From NCBI GenBank assembly GCA_944377765.1, contig CALWFX010000017.1, forward strand, positions 1-7,155: a stretch of DNA of 7,155 nucleotides. Direction: 5' to 3'. This DNA is from an uncultured Clostridia bacterium (lineage in GTDB: Bacteria > Bacillota > Clostridia > Christensenellales > UBA1242). A program made the position numbers and the translations under genes. The notes under the pieces were generated by a model. It made no database searches and was not told the DNA's origin. It worked only from the letters and a program-made list of their open reading frames with translations. Shown piece by piece: positions 1 through 4,584 of the stretch (position 1 is the stretch's first letter; the number at the start of each line of letters is the position of its first letter).

Positions 1-91
1 TGGATTTGCAAATTTTCATGTTAGATTTTTAATGAAACTTTAAAAAAACTGAAAAATGTAAGAAAAAGCATAAAAATTTTTAAAATAAGTA

Positions 92-119
92 TTGACAAAC
101 GAAAAATTGTGAGTATAAT
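92..119 (+). promoter_or_regulatory. Sigma-A-type promoter of the Mn2+ riboswitch transcript
   Basis: A perfect TTGACA (-35, 92-97) and a perfect TATAAT (-10, 114-119) are separated by 16 bp. Transcription should start near 126-127, a few bases before the first paired base of the riboswitch aptamer, so the transcript begins almost exactly with the sensor. This is the strongest vegetative promoter in the window. It suggests high constitutive initiation, with control left to the downstream terminator. Confidence 0.85.
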
Positions 120-128
120 ATTTTATAT

Positions 129-224
129 AAAAAGGGAGTAGTTTACACTTTAAGTTAAGTGTCACAAGGCGTCAGGACGATTTATTCCGCTTTGTGAGAG
201 CAAATTGCTTTAACAAGACTTTTT
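129..224 (+). promoter_or_regulatory. Mn2+ riboswitch aptamer (yybP-ykoY family)
   Basis: The layout and conserved blocks match the yybP-ykoY manganese-sensing RNA. The closing helix P1 pairs AAAAAG (129-134) with CTTTTT (219-224). The conserved GGGAGTAG follows at 134-141. Hairpin P2 is ACACTT (145-150) with AAGTGT (157-162). The long P3 arm pairs CACAAGGCG (163-171) with CGCTTTGTG (188-196, one G-U) and carries the conserved CGTCA at 170-174. A short P4 hairpin (AGCA/TGCT, 199-209) is followed by the conserved AACAAGACT (212-220). In known members, Mn2+ docks P3 against the arm next to P1 and stabilises P1. Here the P1 3' strand lies inside the 5' arm of the terminator at 215-250, so metal binding should block termination: an ON switch. 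Recognition is from memory of the family consensus; a covariance-model scan would settle it. Confidence 0.9.
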
Positions 225-250
225 GAATATTTATTCAGAAAGTCTTTTTT
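215..250 (+). terminator. Riboswitch-controlled intrinsic terminator
   Basis: The arms at 215-228 and 233-246 form 14 consecutive pairs (one G-U) around a 4-nt loop, and a six-T run ends at 250. The 5' arm includes bases 219-224, which also form P1 of the Mn2+ aptamer, so aptamer and terminator are mutually exclusive. The 3' arm can pair instead with 251-262 in transcripts that read through. Confidence 0.88.
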
Positions 251-288
251 CTTTCTGAATAATATCAAAAATAATAGGGGGAGAAAAA

Positions 289-786
289 ATGAGAGAAAGA
301 AAAAAATTATTAATGAAAGCAGTTGTGCTTGGACTTGCAACATTAACTAGTGCGGCTATTCCCGTTGGGTTTACTATTGCGGCATGTTATCTAGGGAGAA
401 AGACATCATTAGAAAAAGCTGATATCATTAACACTTATCGAATGGAAGAGCTTGAAAAAGTGCAAAATAAATTTGATAATGGGGAAATTAATCAATCTGA
501 ATTTGATATTAAGGTTTCTTACATCAACGGGCTTCAAAATTATTCAATTACTGATGATATCATTTTTAATGAAAATTCAGAGCATAAAGATTGTTGCAGA
601 CCAAGATATATAAAAACTATTTATTATGATGTGGCAGATATTGGATTTGCTCTTGGAATAATTGGAGGTTGCACTTTCACAGTTGCTCCATTAATGTGGA
701 CGAAGGCTGCTATTGATAATTATTGTGATTACAAATGTAAATCACAACGTAGCCATAGAAAAAATTTTGAATTGGGTGAAAAGTAA
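289..786 (+). CDS. Unknown two-TM membrane protein under Mn2+ riboswitch control
   Basis: I do not recognise this 165-residue protein. The start is supported by a strong AGGGGGAG (276-283) five bases before the ATG. The N terminus is basic (RERKK), followed by a hydrophobic segment at about residues 9-35, a hydrophilic middle at about 36-110, and a second hydrophobic segment at about 113-140. The tail is basic and contains C146 and C150. The middle holds an amphipathic stretch (residues 53-79) with FDNGEINQSEFD, which resembles the SHOCT-type motif (turn with G-x-I, then x-x-E-F) and weakly an EF-hand loop. H99, C102 and C103 cluster before the second segment. It is not MntP, TerC, a P-type ATPase or a UPF0016 protein, the usual partners of this riboswitch. 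Control by the riboswitch suggests a role in manganese homeostasis or metal stress; that is inference. It appears monocistronic, with a terminator at 840-871. Confidence 0.82.
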   Translation: MRERKKLLMKAVVLGLATLTSAAIPVGFTIAACYLGRKTSLEKADIINTYRMEELEKVQNKFDNGEINQSEFDIKVSYINGLQNYSITDDIIFNENSEHKDCCRPRYIKTIYYDVADIGFALGIIGGCTFTVAPLMWTKAAIDNYCDYKCKSQRSHRKNFELGEK

Positions 787-839
787 AATATATCATATAA
801 GAGAAATGCTTATTGCATTATATAATTAGACAGTTAATA

Positions 840-871
840 AGGTATAAGAGAGTTTTCTTATACCTATTTTT
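840..871 (+). terminator. Terminator of the Mn2+-regulated gene
   Basis: A perfect 10-bp stem (840-849 with 856-865) with a six-base loop is followed by TATTTTT and more T residues. It lies 54 bases after the stop codon of the unknown membrane protein and closes that transcription unit. Confidence 0.82.
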
Positions 872-872
872 G

Positions 873-1056
873 TTTAATAATCAGTTCTTCTATTATTAGC
901 AGTTTACACAATTAAAAGTGGGACTGAAATTCAAGATTTCACAACCATAATTTATTCAAATAACAGCGAAAAACAAGAAACCTTAATGGAATTAATCGTT
1001 TCATTTACATTTATATTGGTTGATTAATATATTAATAATTAACAATAATTAACAAT
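873..1056 (+). other. Gene-free, hairpin-rich stretch upstream of spoVAD
   Basis: No plausible coding sequence lies between 787 and 1135. This part holds three predicted stem-loops. TAATAAT/ATTATTA (875-881 with 892-898) is the first. The second pairs 918-921 with 945-948 and TGAAAT with ATTTCA (925-930 with 936-941), separated by a 3x3 internal loop. The third pairs GAAAC with GTTTC (977-981 with 998-1002) and TTAAT with ATTAA (983-987 with 991-995). It runs into the terminator at 1057-1087. It could be an untranslated leader of spoVAD with attenuation, or a separate small RNA. I see no convincing vegetative promoter in it (TATTAT at 891-896 is the best -10, with no good -35) and match it to no known riboswitch. 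Confidence 0.4.
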
Positions 1057-1058
1057 AA
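1034..1058. repeat. Short tandem repeat, 10-bp unit, 2.5 copies
   Basis: AATAATTAAC occurs at 1034-1043 and again at 1044-1053, followed by a half copy AATAA (1054-1058) that merges into the terminator arm. The copies are identical. It is probably slippage-generated AT-rich sequence; no function can be assigned. Confidence 0.6.
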
Positions 1059-1087
1059 AAGATCACTGGTTATGCTGGTGGTTTTTT
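1057..1087 (+). terminator. Intrinsic terminator 49 bases upstream of spoVAD
   Basis: The arms at 1057-1069 and 1075-1087 form 13 pairs around a five-base loop, and the 3' arm ends in a six-T run (1082-1087). Four of the pairs are G-U in the plus-strand RNA and would be A-C mismatches in the minus-strand RNA, so the element acts on plus-strand transcripts. No gene directly precedes it, so it ends either a small RNA or an attenuated spoVAD leader. Confidence 0.7.
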
Positions 1088-1090
1088 ATT

Positions 1091-1119
1091 GTATAAAAAT
1101 TCAATTTTATGACAATATT
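1091..1119 (+). promoter_or_regulatory. Possible forespore (sigma-G/F-like) promoter of spoVAD
   Basis: GTATA (1091-1095) and CAATATT (1113-1119) are 17 bp apart and loosely resemble the sigma-G elements that drive spoVA operons in Bacillus. The inferred start near 1126 falls on the ribosome binding site, which weakens the case. Location just after a terminator and the expected forespore control of spoVA genes support it; the match itself is poor. Confidence 0.25.
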
Positions 1120-1135
1120 CAAATAGAGGTATTGT

Positions 1136-2137
1136 ATGAAAATTGAAACTGTTAAATTTAAAAAACAGCCTAAGATTATTGGTAGTTATTCCATTGTTGG
1201 ACCTAAAGAAGGAAAGGGTAATTTTAAAGATTATTTTGACTATATAATGAAAAATGACTTGTTTGGGGAAAAGACTTTTGAAAAAGCAGAAAGAAAAATG
1301 ATTGAAACAGCAATCACTGGGGCAATTCAAAAATCAAAACTTAAAGTGGATGATATCAATGTGCTGGTTGCGGGAGATTTATTAAATCAAATTATCAGTT
1401 CTTCCTATGCGGCAAGGGCTTTTAATTTTCCTTATATTGGTGTGTATGGTGCATGCTCAACCATGGCAGAAAGCATTGCAGTTGCATCAACGCTCGTGGA
1501 TGGTGGTTATTTTGAAAATGTTGTTTGCTGTGCTGCTTCACATTTTTCAACAGCAGAAAGACAATATCGTTTTCCGTTGGAACTAGGTAATCAGCGTCCA
1601 CCAGTTTCACAATGGACTATAACAGGTGCAGGTAGTTGTGTGTTATCGCAAAAAGGTGCAGGTCCGCGCGTTACAATGGCAACTTTTGGAAAAGTTATTG
1701 ATTGGGGAATTGTTGATGTCAACAACATGGGTGCTGCAATGGCACCTTCTGCAATGGACACACTTATTACTCATTTTGAAAACACAAACACAACACCTGA
1801 CGACTATGATTTGATAGTTACAGGCGACCTTGGAAAACTTGGTTCTGAAATTTTGATTGATTTGATGGAAGAAAAAGGCATAAAGTTGGGATTAAATTAT
1901 GGCGATTGCGGACAAATGTATTTTAAACGCAGTCAAAACACACTTTGTGGTGCATCGGGATGTGGCTGTTGTGCAACAATTTTTAATTCTTATATCATGA
2001 AAAAATTGCAAGATGGACAATATAAACGAGTTTTATTCTTGCCAACAGGAGCACTTTTAAGCACAACTTCTTCTCAGCAAGGAGAAAGCATACCGGGCAT
2101 TTGTAATGCAATTGTTGTTGAAGCATATGAAATGTAA
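1136..2137 (+). CDS. spoVAD: Stage V sporulation protein AD
   Basis: SpoVAD binds dipicolinic acid (DPA) and, with SpoVAC and SpoVAE, forms the core of the machinery that loads Ca-DPA into the forespore and releases it at germination. The 333-residue length matches the family (about 335-340). The thiolase-like fold is recognisable throughout: LVAGDLLNQ (77-85), GACST (105-109, C107 at the thiolase nucleophile position), SHFSTAERQYRFP (135-147), TGAGSCVLS (173-181), MGAAMAPSAMDT (198-209), YDLIVTGDLG (234-243), DCGQMYF (267-273), the cysteine-rich GASGCGCC (272-279) and PTGALLST (313-320). Compared with the Bacillus protein it has extra cysteines (C131, C132, C271, C279). The ATG follows AGAGG (1125-1129) by six bases. 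spoVAE starts 20 bases after its stop, so the two genes are co-transcribed. spoVAC is not upstream, unlike the standard spoVAC-AD-AE order. Confidence 0.96.
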   Translation: MKIETVKFKKQPKIIGSYSIVGPKEGKGNFKDYFDYIMKNDLFGEKTFEKAERKMIETAITGAIQKSKLKVDDINVLVAGDLLNQIISSSYAARAFNFPYIGVYGACSTMAESIAVASTLVDGGYFENVVCCAASHFSTAERQYRFPLELGNQRPPVSQWTITGAGSCVLSQKGAGPRVTMATFGKVIDWGIVDVNNMGAAMAPSAMDTLITHFENTNTTPDDYDLIVTGDLGKLGSEILIDLMEEKGIKLGLNYGDCGQMYFKRSQNTLCGASGCGCCATIFNSYIMKKLQDGQYKRVLFLPTGALLSTTSSQQGESIPGICNAIVVEAYEM

Positions 2138-2157
2138 AATAAAAGTAAGGTGAAAAA

Positions 2158-2526
2158 ATGGAAATGTTTTTAGATTATTTATGGGTATTTTTAATTGGTG
2201 GGCTTGTGTGTATGATAGGCGAAATACTTATAATTACCACCAATATAACATCGGCAAGAATTTTGGTTACATTTGTTCTTGTTGGTGTGTTTTTGGAAGC
2301 GATTGGGGTTTTTGACTATATTTCAGATTTCGCAGGTGCTGGCATTAATGTTCCGATTGTTGGTTTTGGGGCTTCTCTGGCAAAAGGTGCAATTGGTGCG
2401 GTGAAGTCACAGGGACTTTTGGGCGTTTTTACTGGTGGTTTAACTGCAACTGCGGGTGGTATTGCTGCGGCAATTGTGTTTGCTTTCATATTTGCATTAA
2501 TTTTCCATTCTCATACAAAAAAATAG
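2158..2526 (+). CDS. spoVAE: Stage V sporulation protein AE (SpoVAEb type)
   Basis: This small integral membrane protein of 122 residues (family about 116-125) works with SpoVAC and SpoVAD in DPA movement across the inner forespore membrane. Hydrophobic segments lie at about residues 6-29, 33-55 and 96-117, with a further semi-hydrophobic, glycine-rich part between them. The family signature FAGAGINVPIVGFG is at 58-71, followed by KGAIGAVKSQGLLGVFTGGL (76-95) and the final AAAIVFAFIFALIF helix. AAGGTG (2147-2152) stands five bases before the ATG; M3 is an alternative start but is less well spaced. It is the second gene of the spoVAD-spoVAE unit and is followed at once by a long hairpin. Expression in the forespore is expected from the family and not shown by the sequence. 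Confidence 0.95.
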   Translation: MEMFLDYLWVFLIGGLVCMIGEILIITTNITSARILVTFVLVGVFLEAIGVFDYISDFAGAGINVPIVGFGASLAKGAIGAVKSQGLLGVFTGGLTATAGGIAAAIVFAFIFALIFHSHTKK

Positions 2527-2592
2527 AATACGCAATATAAATGGTATTATGTTATGCATAATACACAACATATTGAGTATTGTTTAATTTTT
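2527..2592 (+). terminator. Long composite hairpin terminating spoVAD-spoVAE
   Basis: Directly after the spoVAE stop, three nested perfect stems stack: AATAC/GTATT (2527-2531 with 2577-2581), CAATAT/ATATTG (2533-2538 with 2570-2575) and GTATTATG/CATAATAC (2544-2551 with 2557-2564). A G-A mismatch and a 5x5 internal loop (2539-2543 with 2565-2569) separate them. The sequence after the stem, GTTTAATTTTT, is T-rich but interrupted, so termination may be moderate; the hairpin may also protect the mRNA 3' end. Confidence 0.6.
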
Positions 2593-2624
2593 AGTTATAA
2601 AAGTTTGTCCTTTCTTTTTATTTT

Positions 2625-2656
2625 TTGACAAGATAAAAACTATACTTGCATATAAA
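2625..2656 (+). promoter_or_regulatory. Probable yunB promoter region
   Basis: A perfect TTGACA lies at 2625-2630. The -10 is ambiguous: TATACT (2641-2646) is too close, and CATATA (2649-2654, 18-bp spacing) is a weak match. CATATAAA (2649-2656) also resembles the -10 of mother-cell sigma-E promoters (CATACAnT type), which would fit yunB, but no good sigma-E -35 is evident. With that -10 the RNA would start at about 2662-2665, on or beside the ATG. Confidence 0.4.
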
Positions 2657-2664
2657 TATTTTAA

Positions 2665-3342
2665 ATGAAAAGGCTTTATTATCTTCAAAGAAAGCATAAG
2701 AAAAAACGAGCCATTGTTGCACTGTGCTTAGTTGTTTTTATTATTGTTTCAGCACTTTTATATGTTTTTTGTGTTATAAATCCTGTGGTTACAGAAGCAA
2801 CAAGGGCTTCAATTTTTTCCCTTTCTACTTCGGCTGTAAGTGATGCGGTTTATGATGTTATTCAAGATAATAATATAACGTATGAAGATTTGGTTAATAT
2901 CACATATGATGAAAATAATAATATCGATTTAATTTCCATTGATACTGTGCTTGTCAATAAACTTGCAAGACAATTTTATCAAGTGGCTCAAATATATCTT
3001 GATAATATGGGTGCAAAGGGTATTGATATTGCTATTGGAACTTTCACAGGCCTTCCCTTTCTTGTTGGGCTTGGACCAACTGTTAATGTTAAACTTGTTT
3101 CAGTTGGAGCAATGACTTCTTCTTTTCATAGTGATTTTGTTAGTGCTGGCATCAATCAAACAAACCATTCGCTTTTTATTGAACTTCATGCATCTGTAAG
3201 TTTGATTTTGCCAACTTACACTTCAACCATTGATAGCGTAACTGAATTTTTAGTTGCCGAAAGTGTTATTGTGGGAGATGTTCCAGATGTTTACTTTGGT
3301 TCAAACAACACAATTGATTTAGCACCAAGCACAAATATTTAA
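2665..3342 (+). CDS. yunB: Sporulation protein YunB
   Basis: YunB is a mother-cell sporulation protein, in Bacillus under sigma-E, that is needed for normal spore formation; its biochemical role is unknown. The 225-residue protein has a very basic N terminus (KHKKKR, 10-15), one transmembrane segment at about 16-39 and an extracytoplasmic domain. Family landmarks are ENNNIDLISIDTVLVNKLA (83-101), IGTFTGLPFLVGLGPTVNVK (124-143), HSDFVSAGINQTNHSLFIEL (155-174) and VIVGDVPDVYFG (201-212). The start is fixed: a TAA lies directly before the ATG in frame and there is no other start codon before the membrane segment. No Shine-Dalgarno sequence precedes it, unlike every other gene in the window. It lies 138 bases after spoVAE, past a hairpin, so it is probably a separate transcription unit. 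Confidence 0.9.
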   Translation: MKRLYYLQRKHKKKRAIVALCLVVFIIVSALLYVFCVINPVVTEATRASIFSLSTSAVSDAVYDVIQDNNITYEDLVNITYDENNNIDLISIDTVLVNKLARQFYQVAQIYLDNMGAKGIDIAIGTFTGLPFLVGLGPTVNVKLVSVGAMTSSFHSDFVSAGINQTNHSLFIELHASVSLILPTYTSTIDSVTEFLVAESVIVGDVPDVYFGSNNTIDLAPSTNI

Positions 3343-3374
3343 TTTTTTATTTTTGAATTCAAATTGTTAATATA

Positions 3375-3388
3375 ATATTTTAAAATAT
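3375..3388. repeat. 14-bp perfect AT-only palindrome between yunB and the HEPN-CBS gene
   Basis: ATATTTTAAAATAT reads the same on both strands. A second perfect palindrome, TTTGAATTCAAA, lies just upstream at 3352-3363. Neither is followed by a clean T run, so neither makes a convincing terminator. Either could be an operator, but palindromes of A and T are common by chance in DNA of this composition. Confidence 0.4.
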
Positions 3389-3422
3389 ATCAAAATCATT
3401 TTATTTTTTCTCTTTTTTCTTG

Positions 3423-3428
3423 TATAAT
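3423..3428 (+). promoter_or_regulatory. Possible -10 element of the HEPN-CBS gene
   Basis: A perfect TATAAT stands 17 bases before the start codon, but the region 16-18 bp upstream is only T-rich, with no recognisable -35. If used, the RNA would begin at about 3435, at the start of the ribosome binding site GTGAGG (3435-3440). This implies an extremely short leader. Confidence 0.35.
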
Positions 3429-3445
3429 AAAAAAGTGAGGTAAAA

Positions 3446-4180
3446 ATGAGTAACGAGAAAAAAGACTTATCCAATTCAAAAAGATTTATTCAATCATATA
3501 ACAATATTGATTACACGATAAGAACTAGGTATGATTTAAATAGAAGTATGGGTTTTTCCGAACTTATCAGGCGTAGCGTTGCATTAAATTACATAGTAAG
3601 AAAATATGAAGATGATTTAATTGATTTTGGTCGTTTAAGGAATGCAATTGTCCATGGGAATGAAGATTATGTTATGGCTGAACCACATATTGATGTTGTT
3701 GAACAAATTGAAAAAATTGAAAGGCTTTTAACTGCTCCACCAAAGGCTCTTGAAACTGTTTGCAGGCGTGATGTTTTGTCAATTCCTTCAGATATGTCCA
3801 TGAAAGAAGTTATAATTCTTATTGCTTCTTCTTCATATTCTAATATTCCAGTTTATAACTCTAATAATGAAATTATTGGCATTGCAAATGGTCAAAAAAT
3901 TTTGGATTCTTTGGGTAAGCATCTTTTATCAGGTGGAAAATGCGAAACTTTTCTTAATAATGTTAAAATTGAAGATATGCTTTCAAAAATTGAAAATAGC
4001 AATTACTATGTTTTTGCTAACAAAGACCTTACAGTTGAATATGCCCTTGAACTCTTTCATAATAATTCAAAATTGTTGGCAATTTTAGTTACTAAAAATG
4101 GGGGAGCAAAAGAAAAACCTCTTGGTATTATCACTGGCACTGATGTTCTTAAAATGAACAATATTTTGGAAAATTATTAA
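3446..4180 (+). CDS. HEPN-like / CBS-pair domain protein
   Basis: This 244-residue soluble protein has two parts. Residues 10-95 look like an all-helical domain with FIQSYNNIDYTIRTRY (14-29), FSELIRRS (37-44), VRKYEDDLIDFGRLRNAIVH (51-70) and VVEQIEKIERLL (84-95). The segment R65-N66-A-I-V-H70 matches the R-x4-H signature of HEPN domains, many of which are metal-independent RNases. Residues about 108-160 and 171-240 form two CBS motifs, seen in SYSNIPVYNSNNEIIGIANG (130-149) and LAILVTKN...PLGIITGTDVLK (201-235). CBS pairs usually bind adenosine nucleotides such as AMP, ATP or c-di-AMP and act as regulatory switches. I infer a nucleotide-sensing regulator with an attached HEPN-like module; the substrate is unknown. 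GTGAGG lies five bases before the ATG. No terminator follows before the ileS promoter at 4188. Confidence 0.8.
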   Translation: MSNEKKDLSNSKRFIQSYNNIDYTIRTRYDLNRSMGFSELIRRSVALNYIVRKYEDDLIDFGRLRNAIVHGNEDYVMAEPHIDVVEQIEKIERLLTAPPKALETVCRRDVLSIPSDMSMKEVIILIASSSYSNIPVYNSNNEIIGIANGQKILDSLGKHLLSGGKCETFLNNVKIEDMLSKIENSNYYVFANKDLTVEYALELFHNNSKLLAILVTKNGGAKEKPLGIITGTDVLKMNNILENY

Positions 4181-4187
4181 TAAATAA

Positions 4188-4216
4188 TTGACAATTTTCT
4201 TCTTTTGCTTTAATAT
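4188..4216 (+). promoter_or_regulatory. Promoter of the ileS T-box leader
   Basis: A perfect TTGACA (4188-4193) is followed after 17 bp by TAATAT (4211-4216, 4 of 6). It starts only eight bases after the stop of the HEPN-CBS gene. Initiation near 4223 gives a leader of about 360 nt before ileS. Confidence 0.65.
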
Positions 4217-4244
4217 ATATTTGAAATTTAATATTTCACTTAAA

Positions 4245-4437
4245 GGCGTTTGAAAAAAGACAACATCTTTTTAAGCGGATTTCAAGAGAGTTGCTGTTTG
4301 GTGTGAAGCAATATGAAACTTTTTAAGATTATCACTTTTTGAGCTGTCAGACTGAAAATTGCAGTAAGTTTGAACGGGACTTCCCGTGATAGAAGGCGTG
4401 GGTGTTTGCCCATTTAGTGAAACAAGTGGTTAACTCT
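4245..4437 (+). promoter_or_regulatory. Isoleucine T-box riboswitch (Stem I to antiterminator)
   Basis: This leader senses uncharged tRNA-Ile and allows ileS transcription when isoleucylation falls. The Stem I base pairs GTTTGA with TCAGAC (4248-4253, 4347-4352). Across a six-base bulge, AAAAAG pairs with CTTTTT (4254-4259, 4335-4340). Just above it on the 3' side lies the specifier ATC (4331-4333), followed by the usual A. The conserved AGAGAG is at 4285-4290 and the distal arm is TTGCT/AGCAA (4291-4295, 4307-4311). Two short hairpins follow: ACGGG/CCCGT (4374-4387) and TGGG/CCCA (4399-4412). The T-box bulge holds TGGT (4427-4430), complementary to a tRNA ending in ACCA, as expected for an A discriminator. 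The surrounding AACAAGTGGTTAAC is a degenerate form of the AGGGTGGNACCGCG consensus. The antiterminator stem TTAG/CTAA (4414-4417, 4436-4439) overlaps the terminator's 5' arm. Confidence 0.9.
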
Positions 4438-4479
4438 AACTTTCTTAGCAAGAGTCTTGTTTTGCTAGGAAAGTTTTTT
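4438..4479 (+). terminator. T-box-controlled terminator upstream of ileS
   Basis: The arms at 4438-4451 and 4462-4475 form 14 consecutive pairs (one G-U), with a further G-U possible at the top, and a six-T run ends at 4479. It forms when tRNA-Ile is charged and the antiterminator is not stabilised. It is the strongest hairpin terminator in the window. Confidence 0.92.
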
Positions 4480-4484
4480 ATTTG

Positions 4485-4565
4485 GGAACGAAAGTGCATA
4501 CCTATGTATGCAAAAGCCCAAAGGCTTTTAACAAATTTGACAAGTAAAATTTGTGCTTTCGTTCC
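4485..4565 (+). other. Cloverleaf-like four-way-junction RNA element in the ileS leader
   Basis: A perfect 10-bp closing stem, GGAACGAAAG (4485-4494) with CTTTCGTTCC (4556-4565), encloses three adjacent perfect hairpins. They are TGCATAC/GTATGCA (4495-4501 with 4506-4512, 4-nt loop), AAAGCC/GGCTTT (4513-4518 with 4523-4528, 4-nt loop, extendable by one pair) and ACAAATTT/AAATTTGT (4531-4538 with 4547-4554, 8-nt loop). Almost every base is either paired or in a loop. It lies after the T-box terminator and ends six bases before the ileS ribosome binding site (AAAGGAG, 4572-4578), so only antiterminated mRNA carries it. It is not a tRNA: there is no TTCRA T-loop and the arm lengths are wrong. 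Possible roles are mRNA stability, an RNase III site, translational control, or an inserted palindromic repeat; I cannot choose from one copy. Confidence 0.75.
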
Positions 4566-4584
4566 ATAGTTAAAGGAGAGAGAA

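Noticed and set aside
1057..1087. Terminator for a minus-strand transcript
   Set aside because: Four pairs that are G-U in the plus-strand RNA become A-C mismatches in the minus-strand RNA, so plus-strand function is preferred.
1070..1330. Minus-strand open frame of 86 codons
   Set aside because: It runs antisense through the 5' part of spoVAD and the terminator, and its protein is phenylalanine/asparagine-rich as expected from the reverse of AT-rich coding DNA.
1422..1814. Short open frames inside spoVAD on both strands
   Set aside because: They overlap a full-length, well-conserved spoVAD and have no independent ribosome binding site or recognisable product.
3822..4088. Plus-strand open frame of 88 codons inside the HEPN-CBS gene
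   Set aside because: It is a frame-shifted shadow of the CBS region with low-complexity leucine/isoleucine composition and no ribosome binding site.
4222..4238. TGAAAT/ATTTCA hairpin shared with 925-941, as a repeat family
   Set aside because: Only the six-base arms agree; the loops and flanks differ, and such a short AT-rich match is expected by chance.
4485..4565. tRNA gene
   Set aside because: The cloverleaf-like fold lacks a TTCRA T-loop, the D-loop GG, a 7-5-5-5 arm pattern and a CCA or discriminator end, so it is not a tRNA.
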